From: Ferrovibrio sp046297595
GTDB taxonomy: Bacteria > Pseudomonadota > Alphaproteobacteria > Ferrovibrionales > Ferrovibrionaceae
Direction of reading: 5' to 3'
DNA length: 64,000 bases
NCBI RefSeq assembly: GCF_046297595.1
Contig: NZ_JBKBHT010000008.1
Location: 62,001 to 126,000 of the forward strand
Positions 8,923-16,681 of this stretch are shown here, piece by piece. A program made the position numbers and the translations under genes. Below the pieces are notes generated by a model, which was not told the DNA's origin, ran no database searches, and was given only the letters and a program-made list of their open reading frames with translations. Within the stretch, counting starts at the first letter, position 1. Each line of letters starts with the position of its first letter.

Positions 8923-9456
8923 TCATTCCCTGCCGCCGGCAGGGCGCTTGGGGTGTCGGCCACCGGGATTCCCGGCCGTCGTGGCCCTGGCCAGGGGGGA
9001 AAGCGGCCGCTCCCCGAATTTGCCCAGGGTGATCAGCCGATCATACATCACGATGGCGCCAGCCACGCCGACATTGACGCAGAAGCTGGTCGGGATCTTG
9101 ATCACATGGTCGCAGCGGGCCACCAGCTCGGGACTCAGCGACCCCATCTCGGGGCCCAGCACATAGGCGGCACGCAGCGGGTGGCGGAAGCGTGGCAGCT
9201 CGATGGCCTCGTCCAGCAGCTCGATTCCAACCAGCTTGCAGTTCTGCGGCAGGCTGAGCTGGGCGGCGCCGTCATAGACATACCAGGGCAGGTTCTCGGG
9301 TGTCTTGCTGGTATCCGAGCGCGCCGCCGTCACCGAATAGGTGGCGCCGATGGTGAAGACGAAGCTGGCCCCGAAGGCGTGTGCGGTACGGAAGAGGGTG
9401 CCCGCATTCATCGGTTTGCTGAGGCGCTCGACGCCGATTCCGAAAAAGCCGCGCAT
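8923..9456 (-). CDS. SpoU/TrmH-family RNA 2'-O-methyltransferase
   Basis: A 177-residue SPOUT-class methyltransferase that should add a methyl group from S-adenosylmethionine to a ribose in tRNA or rRNA. The family motifs are all present: 'NAGTLFRTAHAFGA' near the N terminus (motif 1), 'YVLGPEMGSLSPEL' (motif 2) and 'IPTSFCVNVGVAGAIVMYD' (motif 3, at the knotted cofactor site, here NVGVAGA where many members have NVSVAAG). I start at the ATG at 9456 rather than 9498, since the shorter form begins at conserved sequence. The exact substrate nucleotide cannot be told from sequence. It is divergent from the asparaginase gene. Confidence 0.88.
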   Translation of the reverse strand: MRGFFGIGVERLSKPMNAGTLFRTAHAFGASFVFTIGATYSVTAARSDTSKTPENLPWYVYDGAAQLSLPQNCKLVGIELLDEAIELPRFRHPLRAAYVLGPEMGSLSPELVARCDHVIKIPTSFCVNVGVAGAIVMYDRLITLGKFGERPLSPLARATTAGNPGGRHPKRPAGGRE

Positions 9457-9515
9457 CGCCAGCCCCGTTTGTTGTGTGTATAAGCGGCCCGGAAGCATTT
9501 TTCAGGAGTACAGCC

Positions 9516-10553
9516 ATGGGCAACCCTTTCGGTCCCCTGCCGGCCCCCGGCGCGCGGCCCTTTATCGTCGAGGTCAGGCGCGGCATGCAAGTGGAAAGCC
9601 GCCATCCGGTGATCGCCGCCGTGGTCGATGCCGATGGCAACACGGTGGCAGCCTGGGGCGACGAGACGCAGACGATCTTTCCGCGCTCGTCCAACAAGGC
9701 CCTGCAGGCCCTGCCGCTGGTCGAATCCGGCGCGGCTGATGCCTTCGGCTTAAGCCAGGCTGAACTGGCCCTGGCCTGCGCCAGCCATGGCGGCGAGGCG
9801 CGCCATACCGAAACCGTGGCGGCTTGGCTGGCCCGCATCGGTCGCCAGCCCGACGATCTCGAATGCGGGGCGCACTGGCCCTACCACGAGGAGACCGCGC
9901 GCCAGCTGGCCCGTGATCGCCAGTCGCCCTCCAATCTGCATAACAACTGTTCGGGCAAGCATGCTGGGATGGTTTCGGTGGCCACCCATCTGGGCGAGGA
10001 TATCCGCGGCTATGTGAAGCCCGAGCATCCGGTGCAGCGCCGCGTCACGGCGGCCATCGAGGATGTCTGTGGGGTGAAGATTTTGCCTGAGTATTTCGGC
10101 ACCGATGGCTGTTCGATGCCCACCATGGCGATCCCGCTGCGTAACCTCGCTTTTGGCTTTGCCCGCTTCATCACCGGAACTGGCCTAGCACCGGAACGCG
10201 CGAAGGCGGCACGACGCCTGGCTGCGGCGGTGGCGGCCGAGCCGTTCTTCGTGGCGGGCACCGGGCGGTTCTGCACAGCCGTGATGCAGGCTGGTGGCGG
10301 AAAATTCATTGCCAAGACCGGCGCCGAGGGCGTTTATACGGCGGCCTCTGCCGCCGCCGGGATGGGAATCGCATTGAAGGTGCTCGACGGCACGGCACGC
10401 GCGGCGCAGACCGCGCTGGGCGGCCTGCTGGAGCATCTTGGCTGGCTGGACGAAGCCGGCCGCGAGGCGATCCGGCCGCTGGTCGAGCAGCCGCTGAATA
10501 ACTGGCGCGGCATCAACGTGGGCAGCATCGGCCTGGCCCCGCCCGGATTCTGA
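9516..10553 (+). CDS. L-asparaginase, Rhizobium-type (class 3, asparaginase II superfamily PF06089)
   Basis: A 345-residue hydrolase converting L-asparagine to aspartate and ammonia. The fold is like serine beta-lactamases/glutaminases, not the classical bacterial asparaginases. It has the SxxK pair S58-K61 ('SSNKALQ'), S90 in 'CASHGG', and C145/K148 in 'NNCSGKHAG' with C199 in 'DGCSMPT'. The C145/K148/C199 set corresponds to the unusual Cys-Lys-Cys metal site described in the Rhizobium etli enzyme. The start at 9516 has an AGGAG site eight bases upstream. A GNAT gene follows after one base, so the two are translationally coupled. Confidence 0.93.
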   Translation: MGNPFGPLPAPGARPFIVEVRRGMQVESRHPVIAAVVDADGNTVAAWGDETQTIFPRSSNKALQALPLVESGAADAFGLSQAELALACASHGGEARHTETVAAWLARIGRQPDDLECGAHWPYHEETARQLARDRQSPSNLHNNCSGKHAGMVSVATHLGEDIRGYVKPEHPVQRRVTAAIEDVCGVKILPEYFGTDGCSMPTMAIPLRNLAFGFARFITGTGLAPERAKAARRLAAAVAAEPFFVAGTGRFCTAVMQAGGGKFIAKTGAEGVYTAASAAAGMGIALKVLDGTARAAQTALGGLLEHLGWLDEAGREAIRPLVEQPLNNWRGINVGSIGLAPPGF

Positions 10554-10554
10554 G

Positions 10555-11007
10555 ATGACTGTCATTGCTATCGAGGATCCGGGGCAGGCCGATATCGTGG
10601 CCCTGCTGCGTGCGGCCGATGATTGGTATGCCACGCTCTATCCGGCCGAGAGCAATCATCTGCTGGATGTCGGCACGCTGCAGAAGCCCGAGGTCAGCTT
10701 CTTTGTCGCGCGACAACCGGATGGTGTCCTGCTGGGGTATGGCGCCGTTGTGGATCAGGGTGACTATGCCGAGATCAAGCGCATGTATGTGGCGCCTGCC
10801 GCACGCGGCCTGAAACTGGGCCGTCGTCTGCTGCAGGATCTGGAAAGACGGGCGGCAGAACTTGGCCATGCCTGCATCCGGCTCGAAACCGGCATCCGCC
10901 AGCCCGAGGCCATTGGCCTGTACCGCAAGGCCGGTTATCGCGAGATCGGCCCGTTCGGCGATTACAGTCCCGATCCGCTCAGCCTCTTCATGGAAAAGCG
11001 GTTGTAA
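10555..11007 (+). CDS. GNAT family N-acetyltransferase
   Basis: A 150-residue acetyl-CoA-dependent acetyltransferase. The core shows 'EIKRMYVAPAARGLKLGRRLLQDLE', where 'R/QxxGxG/A'-like residues RGLKLG form the acetyl-CoA pyrophosphate loop. The C-terminal 'IGLYRKAGYREIGPFGDY' is the usual beta6-beta7 region. The sequence resembles YsnE/PaaT-like small-molecule N-acetyltransferases, substrate unknown. The ATG overlaps the TGAGATG junction with the asparaginase stop, so the two genes are an operon. Confidence 0.9.
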   Translation: MTVIAIEDPGQADIVALLRAADDWYATLYPAESNHLLDVGTLQKPEVSFFVARQPDGVLLGYGAVVDQGDYAEIKRMYVAPAARGLKLGRRLLQDLERRAAELGHACIRLETGIRQPEAIGLYRKAGYREIGPFGDYSPDPLSLFMEKRL

Positions 11008-11011
11008 TCGC

Positions 11012-11824
11012 TTAGTCTGGCGATTGTGCCAGCGCCGCACCGATGGCGGCATCGGCCGCCGCCGCCTGTCGCACGTCGCGGCCGGCATGGGGCGCCAGCC
11101 AGCGCGCCAGCGCCAGCAGCCAGGCCATGCGCCGCCGCAGCTTGCGCATGGCATTGCGCGCATCCGGTGAGGCTGCCGCCAGCGTGAGGGCGGCGATGCG
11201 CGGCAGTTGCGGCTCGACGCTGCCGCGGTCGTAGCGCACCAGCGAATAAAGGAACAGCAGTAGGTCGCGCGCCTGCTTCTCGGCCAGCGTCATCCCGGGC
11301 AGGTTGTGATCTTCGAAATCCAGCAGGCCGGGCTGGTTGTTCGCATAACTGAAGTTGCGGATCTGTGCGCCGCCATGCCAGTGCCCGGCGGCATGCAGCC
11401 GGTTAAGCAATGCGCCGGCCTCGGCGATCAGGCGCCAGCGTTCGTCGGCATCCGAGGCTGCATTCAGTCGCGGCTCCAGTGCCTCGCCGGCATCGCTCAG
11501 CACCAGCCATTGCCCCGAACAGGCGACCACGGCGGGCACCGGGAATCCGGCCTGGGCCAGTTCCCGGATCGCCGCCGCTTCCATGGCCAGGCCAAGCGCA
11601 CCAGTCTGGTTGCGCGCGGGCAGCAGGATCGGCAGGGCGAAAACCGTGGCGATGATGCGTTGCATCAGCACAGAAGATCGCAGGCGCGGCGGGCCTGCCG
11701 TCTTCACCCACAGGCGGCGGCCGTTATACGTCACGGCGAAGACGCGCGTGCGCGCGGTGCCGCGCAGGCTGCGGATCAGTGCGACCAGTTCGGGGTCGGC
11801 CGGATGTTCGGTGTTTTCCGTCAT
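11012..11824 (-). CDS. Lipopolysaccharide kinase/RIO-like small-molecule kinase
   Basis: A 270-residue protein with a reduced protein-kinase fold like the Kdo/LPS kinases (WaaP/InaA group). It has the ATP-site Lys in 'LWVKTAG' (K41), a glutamate in 'AMEAAAIREL' (E82), a catalytic loop 'HWHGGAQIRN' (H150-N157) and 'LLDFEDH' (D169) in place of DFG. The usual HGDL Asp is replaced by Gly-Ala (HGGA), as in many members. It probably phosphorylates a cell-envelope glycolipid or another small molecule. Convergent with the GNAT gene. The start is ATG at 11824. Confidence 0.75.
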   Translation of the reverse strand: MTENTEHPADPELVALIRSLRGTARTRVFAVTYNGRRLWVKTAGPPRLRSSVLMQRIIATVFALPILLPARNQTGALGLAMEAAAIRELAQAGFPVPAVVACSGQWLVLSDAGEALEPRLNAASDADERWRLIAEAGALLNRLHAAGHWHGGAQIRNFSYANNQPGLLDFEDHNLPGMTLAEKQARDLLLFLYSLVRYDRGSVEPQLPRIAALTLAAASPDARNAMRKLRRRMAWLLALARWLAPHAGRDVRQAAAADAAIGAALAQSPD

Positions 11825-11848
11825 GCCGGGACGTTCATGCCGGAATGC

Positions 11849-12991
11849 TCACGCTTGGGCGGCTGAAACCGGCGCGGCCTGCTGCAGGGCATTCAGGGTC
11901 TGCTCGATCACTTCGCGCGGCAGGTCTCGCGTAATGAAGACAATACGACTGCGGCGATCCGCATCGGGCCAGGCCGGGATGGTCGCCGGCGGGTGGAACA
12001 GGTGCTGCACGCCATGGATCACCACGGGCCGGTCGACGCCCTGCACGTTCACCAGGCCTTTCACACGCAGCAGGTTGTCGCCGCGATAGGCTGCCAGCAG
12101 GTCGAGCCAAGTGGCCAGCGTATTCCAGTCGAAGGTCTGCTCGAAGGTCAGGCAGAAAGACTGGATCGTGGCATCATGCCGATTGACGTCTATCGAGCCG
12201 TCCGGATTGCGGAAATGTTCGTGCTCGTGGCCATGGTGGTCATGGTGATGATGTCCGTGATCATGCCCGTGGTGGTCATGCTCATGATCGTGGTGATGGT
12301 GGCCCTCGTCATAGGCTTCCGCCCGCAGCCAGTTCTGCACGTCGAAACTCTTGGTGGTGGGGTCGTACAGGCCGGCGTTGAAAATCTGTTTTGGCGCGAT
12401 GTCGCCGCCGATGGCTGTGAAGATGGGCGCGCCGGGGTTTAGATGTTGCAGGCGGTGACGCAGATGCTGCACGGCCTTGGGCTCGGCCAGGTCTACCTTG
12501 GTCAACACCAGGCGGTCGGCCACGGCGGCCTGCTTTATGGCCTCCTTGTGGTGGTCCAGTGTGCTGTTGCCATTGACCGCATCGACCAGCGTGACCACGC
12601 TTTCCAGCCGGCAGCGCTCGGCCACCACCGGATCGCTCATCAGGGTGTGCAGCACCGGTGCGGGATCGGCCAGGCCGGTGGTTTCGATTACCACGCGCTT
12701 GAATGGCTTCAACTCGCCGCGATCGCGCTTCTGCGTCAGATCGCGGATGGTGTTCACCAGGTCGCCGCGCACGGTGCAGCACAGGCAGCCCGAACTCAGC
12801 AGCACGGTGTCTTCCTTGCTCGAGGCGATCAGGGCGTGATCCAGGCCGATCTCGCCGAATTCATTCACGATCACTGCCGTTTCGCCCATATCCGGGTGGC
12901 GCAGCAACCGGTTCAGCAGCGTGCTTTTGCCAGCACCGAGAAAGCCGGTGATCACGGAAACCGGAATGCGGGTATCGACCTGTTCGGACAT
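11849..12991 (-). CDS. COG0523 G3E-family GTPase, zinc metallochaperone-like (CobW/YjiA type)
   Basis: A 380-residue GTPase of the CobW/COG0523 group, which deliver metals, often zinc under starvation. Visible are the P-loop 'GFLGAGKST' (16-24), the metal-binding CxCC at C69-C72 ('GCLCC'), the base motif 'TKVD' and a CobW C-terminal domain (about 275-365) containing 'RVKGLVNVQG'. An insert at about 232-265 is almost only His, Asp, Gly and Glu, a metal-sponge segment typical of zinc-linked members. The start ATG at 12991 has an AGGAG site. Nearby cobS/cobT are 15 kb away, so a cobalamin role is not indicated by context. Confidence 0.9.
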   Translation of the reverse strand: MSEQVDTRIPVSVITGFLGAGKSTLLNRLLRHPDMGETAVIVNEFGEIGLDHALIASSKEDTVLLSSGCLCCTVRGDLVNTIRDLTQKRDRGELKPFKRVVIETTGLADPAPVLHTLMSDPVVAERCRLESVVTLVDAVNGNSTLDHHKEAIKQAAVADRLVLTKVDLAEPKAVQHLRHRLQHLNPGAPIFTAIGGDIAPKQIFNAGLYDPTTKSFDVQNWLRAEAYDEGHHHHDHEHDHHGHDHGHHHHDHHGHEHEHFRNPDGSIDVNRHDATIQSFCLTFEQTFDWNTLATWLDLLAAYRGDNLLRVKGLVNVQGVDRPVVIHGVQHLFHPPATIPAWPDADRRSRIVFITRDLPREVIEQTLNALQQAAPVSAAQA

Positions 12992-13066
12992 CTGTGGGCT
13001 CCTGTTGAGACAGGATATTTCGGTCAGGGGGGTGGCGATGTCCAGTGGTTTGGGCGGGAAGTCGGC

Positions 13067-14362
13067 TTACAAGGTCCAGTATTGCCGTCCTGCGGGTATT
13101 TTCTGGCCGCGCCAGATGCCTTTAAGGTCAGCCACCATGCCGCCGTCGCGCACCAGTCGGGCCAGTTCGGCTCGGTTGATGGCGCGGTACTGCTGGTGCG
13201 GCACAGCCGCTATCACGGCATCGAAATCGGCGAGCTGGTCCAGCCGGGGGCTAAGCATCACGCCATATTCGTGCTGCGCTTCATGGGGGTCGGCCAGCGG
13301 ATCATGCACACTCACCTTGTGGCCCAGTCTTCTCAGGCTGCCTATCAGATCGGCCACCTTGGAGTTCCGCAGATCGGGCACGTCTTCCTTGAAAGTGAGG
13401 CCCAGTACCAGAATGTTGCTGCTTGGCCGGATGCGCGCCGAGATGGCCTCGCCGATATAGGCGCTCATGCCGTCATTGATGGCGCGGCCCGAGAGGATGA
13501 TGCGGGCATGATGGCCCAGTTCCTCGGCACGGTGCGCCAGATAATAGGGATCAACGCCGATGCAATGCCCGCCGACCAGGCCAGGCTGGAATTTCAGGAA
13601 ATTCCACTTGGTGCCGGCCGCTTCCAGCACATCATAGGTCGAGATGCCCAACTTGCCGAAAATCATCGCGATCTCGTTGACGAAGGCGATGTTGATGTCG
13701 CGTTGGGCGTTTTCGATCACCTTGGCGGCCTCGGCCGTCTTGATTGTTGGGGCCAGGTGAATGCCGCCGCTGGTTATTTTGCCGTAGATTCGTTCCAGTC
13801 GGGCCGCGATGTCCGGGGTTTGACCGGCCACCACCTTGGTGATCTTGTCCACCGTATGGACCTTGTCGCCGGGATTGATGCGCTCAGGCGAATAGCCGAG
13901 GAAGAAGTCCCGGCCGCAGGCTAGGCCGGATTCTTGTTCCAGGATCGGGCCGCAGATGTCTTCCGTCACGCCGGGATAGACCGTGCTTTCATAGACCACC
14001 ACGGCCTGCGGCATTGGGGCTTGGCGTAGGGCGTGGCCGACCGTGCGCGAGGCCGCGCGCACCGGGCCGAGGTCGGGCGCGTTCTTGTCGTCTACCGGCG
14101 TCGGCACGGTCACGATGTAGACCGTTTTGCCCGGTAGGTCGGCCGGATCGGCACTCAGGCGCAGGCTGGACACGCGCAGGGCATCGGGCTCGATCTCGCG
14201 GGTGCGATCCTCGCCCTGTCGCAGTTCGTCCACCCGGACCTGGTCGATATCGAAGCCGAGCACATCGAAATGCCTGGCGAGTGCCACGGCCAGCGGCAGG
14301 CCTACATAGCCCAGTCCGATCACGGCAATGGTTTCGGCAGGAGGAGAGGCTGAGGCGGTCAC
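13067..14362 (-). CDS. Nucleotide-sugar (UDP-N-acetylhexosamine type) 6-dehydrogenase
   Basis: A 431-residue NAD-dependent enzyme that oxidises C6 of a UDP-sugar to the uronic acid for surface polysaccharide. It has the NAD motif 'GLGYVG' (16-21), the segment 'GEDRTREIE' seen in the TviB/WbpA-like branch acting on UDP-GlcNAc or UDP-GalNAc, 'YESTVYPGVTED' and the catalytic Cys in 'GGHCIGVDPYY' (about C267). The start is a GTG at 14362 with no obvious ribosome site, so a few residues of uncertainty remain. It is divergent from the glycosyltransferase gene at 14504 and belongs to the polysaccharide block. Confidence 0.9.
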   Translation of the reverse strand: MTASASPPAETIAVIGLGYVGLPLAVALARHFDVLGFDIDQVRVDELRQGEDRTREIEPDALRVSSLRLSADPADLPGKTVYIVTVPTPVDDKNAPDLGPVRAASRTVGHALRQAPMPQAVVVYESTVYPGVTEDICGPILEQESGLACGRDFFLGYSPERINPGDKVHTVDKITKVVAGQTPDIAARLERIYGKITSGGIHLAPTIKTAEAAKVIENAQRDINIAFVNEIAMIFGKLGISTYDVLEAAGTKWNFLKFQPGLVGGHCIGVDPYYLAHRAEELGHHARIILSGRAINDGMSAYIGEAISARIRPSSNILVLGLTFKEDVPDLRNSKVADLIGSLRRLGHKVSVHDPLADPHEAQHEYGVMLSPRLDQLADFDAVIAAVPHQQYRAINRAELARLVRDGGMVADLKGIWRGQKIPAGRQYWTL

Positions 14363-14503
14363 GGAGGAACTTTCGATTGCGGACGTCCAAGGGGGGTACC
14401 CGCCCCGGTTCGTCCTGTCAACAAATCGCCCTGGAAACTTGGTTTTTGGCGGAAATTATAGGGATGCCTTGACCCGCCTCCCGCCAGCCGGTAGAGCGCG
14501 GGG

Positions 14504-15661
14504 ATGGCCCGCCGTCTGCTCTTTGTCGTTCAGGAAGCGCTGTTCTTCACCACCCACCGGCTGCCGGTCGGGCTGGCGATGCGCGACCGCAGCTGGGACG
14601 TGCATGTGGCTGCCCCGCCGGACCCTGCCGTGGCGGCGCGGATAACCGCGGCCGGCCTGCATTTCCACCCTATCCCCCTGGGGCGCGGGGGACAGAATCC
14701 GCTGGCCGAACTGCGCCTGCTGCTGGCCTTGGCCGGGCTGTTCCTGCGTCTGCGGCCGGCCTTACTGCATCTGGTATCGATCAAGCCTGTGATCTGGGGC
14801 GGTTTGGCCGCCCGGCTGCTCGGCCTGCCTGCCGTCGTGCATGCCATCACCGGCCTTGGCTATCTGTTTATCCGTGCCGATGGCCGGCGCGGCCTGCTGC
14901 ACCGGGTGCTGTTTCGTCTGTATCGCTGCGCCCTGCGCCACCCCAATGCCGTGACGATCTTCCAGAATCCAGACGATCTGTCGATTTTCACGCAGGAGCG
15001 CCTGGTGCCACCGGATGGGTGGGTGATGATCCGCGGTTGTGGGGTCGACATGCGGGTTTTCAGTGAACAACCCGAGCCGGCCATTGGTCCAGAACATCCG
15101 CCGGTGGTGATGTTTCCCGCGCGCCTGCTGGGCGACAAGGGCGTGCGTGAATTCGTGGCGGCTGCCGAAAAGCTGCGGGCGGAAGGCATGAATGCGCGGT
15201 TTGTGCTGGTCGGCCGGCGCGATCCCGACAATCCGACCGATATCGGCGAGACCCAGCTGCAGCAATGGGTTACGTCGGGCATCGTCGAACACTGGGGCTA
15301 TGCCGAGGACATGCCGGCGATGTTGGCCCGAGCGCATATCATCGTATTGCCATCTTATCGTGAAGGTCTGCCGCGTGGCCTGATCGAGGCGGCAGCCGTG
15401 GGCCGCGCCATTGTCACAGCCGATGTGCCTGGTTGCCGAGAAGTCGTACGCCACGAGGTGAATGGCTTGCTGGTGCCGGTGCGCGACGGAATGGCGACCG
15501 CTGCTGCCATTCGCCGTCTGCTGAAGGATGCCGCGCTGCGCCATCGTCTGGCCGCCGAAGGCCGCAGGATGGCGGAACGCGAATTCTCGGTCGAAGGCTT
15601 TGTTGATGCCAGCCTCACCGCTTACGAACGCCTGCTGCGGTCACGGGGAGAACGGCTGTGA
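14504..15661 (+). CDS. Glycosyltransferase family 4
   Basis: A 385-residue GT-B fold glycosyltransferase. The N-terminal domain starts 'LLFVVQEALFFTTHRLPVG' and contains 'HLVSIKPVIWGGLAARLLG'. The C-terminal nucleotide-sugar domain has 'GRRDPDNPTDI', 'VLPSYREGLPRGLIEAAAVG' with the GT4 E-x7-E motif, and 'TADVPGCREVV'. It should transfer a hexose to a lipid-linked precursor on the cytoplasmic face. Its stop overlaps the GTG start of the next gene by four bases (GTGA), so the two are translationally coupled. Confidence 0.9.
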   Translation: MARRLLFVVQEALFFTTHRLPVGLAMRDRSWDVHVAAPPDPAVAARITAAGLHFHPIPLGRGGQNPLAELRLLLALAGLFLRLRPALLHLVSIKPVIWGGLAARLLGLPAVVHAITGLGYLFIRADGRRGLLHRVLFRLYRCALRHPNAVTIFQNPDDLSIFTQERLVPPDGWVMIRGCGVDMRVFSEQPEPAIGPEHPPVVMFPARLLGDKGVREFVAAAEKLRAEGMNARFVLVGRRDPDNPTDIGETQLQQWVTSGIVEHWGYAEDMPAMLARAHIIVLPSYREGLPRGLIEAAAVGRAIVTADVPGCREVVRHEVNGLLVPVRDGMATAAAIRRLLKDAALRHRLAAEGRRMAEREFSVEGFVDASLTAYERLLRSRGERL

Positions 15662-16662
15662 GCGAGCGCTGGATGATCGCCCTGGCTATTGCCAGCGCCA
15701 CAGGCCTGTTCGTGGCGCTGGCGCTCAAGCCGCTGATCGTCTGGCTAAAGCGCCGGGCGGTCTGGGATATTCCAAATGAACGCTCCAGCCACAGCGAGAT
15801 CACGCCGCGTGGCGGCGGCATCGCTGTCAGTGGCGGCATCCTGCTCGGGCTCGCGGCCTGGTTCTCACTTGCGCCCGATGTTGATGGGTCATTGCTGCTG
15901 CTCGGCATGGCGGCCCTTGCCATAGTGTCATGGCTGGATGACCGCCGTGGTGGGCTGCCGGTCGGCCTGCGGTTCGGCATTCAGGTCCTGGCTGTCGGTC
16001 TGGTGATCGCACTGTTGCCGGCGGAACGCAGTGTCACAGCCGGTTTCGCACCGCTGTGGTTGGAACGCATCGTGCTGTTCATGGCCTGGCTGTGGTTCAC
16101 CAACCTGTTCAACTTCATGGATGGCATCAACGGCATCACCGGTGTGGAAATGGCGACGGTTGGCATCGGCATGGCGGTGATGGCCGTCAATCCTGACCTG
16201 GTCGGCGCGCCGGCCCTGATCGTGGCGGCCGCCGGACTCGGTTTCCTGCCTTGGAACTGGGGCAAGGCCAAGATTTTCCTTGGCGATGTGGGCAGTGTGC
16301 CGGTTGGCTATCTGCTGGGGGGAATGCTGCTATTCCTCGCTCTTGAGGGCGCCTGGGCGGCGGCACTGATCCTGCCGATGTATTACTGGATGGACGCCAC
16401 CGTCACGTTGTTGCGCCGCCTTTTGCGCGGCGAGAAAATCTGGCAGGCCCATCGCAGCCATTTCTACCAGCAGGGTGCCCGCAGGCTTGGCAGCCATGCT
16501 GCCGTTTCCCTGCGTATTGCTGGCCTGAACCTGATCCTGATCGGCCTGGCGCTGGCCAGCCTGCATTCCTGGCCTGTGGCACTGGCTTCCGTTGGCCTTG
16601 CCATGCTGGCTTCTGCCGCCCTGTGCAGGCATTTCGCCGAGCGGCCAGAGCGGGTAGGATGA
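15658..16662 (+). CDS. WecA/WbpL-type undecaprenyl-phosphate N-acetylhexosamine-1-phosphate transferase
   Basis: A 334-residue polytopic membrane enzyme of the MraY/WecA superfamily, about ten membrane helices. It has 'HSEITPRGGGIA', the catalytic 'WLDDRRGG', 'NLFNFMDGINGI' and 'IFLGDVGSVPVGYLLG'. It starts lipid-linked polysaccharide synthesis by moving a sugar-1-phosphate from a UDP-sugar to undecaprenyl phosphate. The start is GTG at 15658 with a GGGGAG site. The next gene, encoding a WbpM-type dehydratase, makes the kind of UDP-sugar that WbpL-like enzymes use. Confidence 0.92.
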   Translation: MSERWMIALAIASATGLFVALALKPLIVWLKRRAVWDIPNERSSHSEITPRGGGIAVSGGILLGLAAWFSLAPDVDGSLLLLGMAALAIVSWLDDRRGGLPVGLRFGIQVLAVGLVIALLPAERSVTAGFAPLWLERIVLFMAWLWFTNLFNFMDGINGITGVEMATVGIGMAVMAVNPDLVGAPALIVAAAGLGFLPWNWGKAKIFLGDVGSVPVGYLLGGMLLFLALEGAWAAALILPMYYWMDATVTLLRRLLRGEKIWQAHRSHFYQQGARRLGSHAAVSLRIAGLNLILIGLALASLHSWPVALASVGLAMLASAALCRHFAERPERVG

Positions 16663-16681
16663 CGCAGAATGCCCCTTTTGC

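Noticed and set aside
12200..12310. Simple-sequence-like run of short GTGAT/CATG-type repeats
   Set aside because: It is explained by the His/Asp-rich protein segment of the COG0523 gene.
11849..12991. CobW-family gene as part of the cobalamin pathway with cobS/cobT
   Set aside because: It is 15 kb away among unrelated genes, and the His-rich insert plus CxCC fit the zinc-linked COG0523 branch better.
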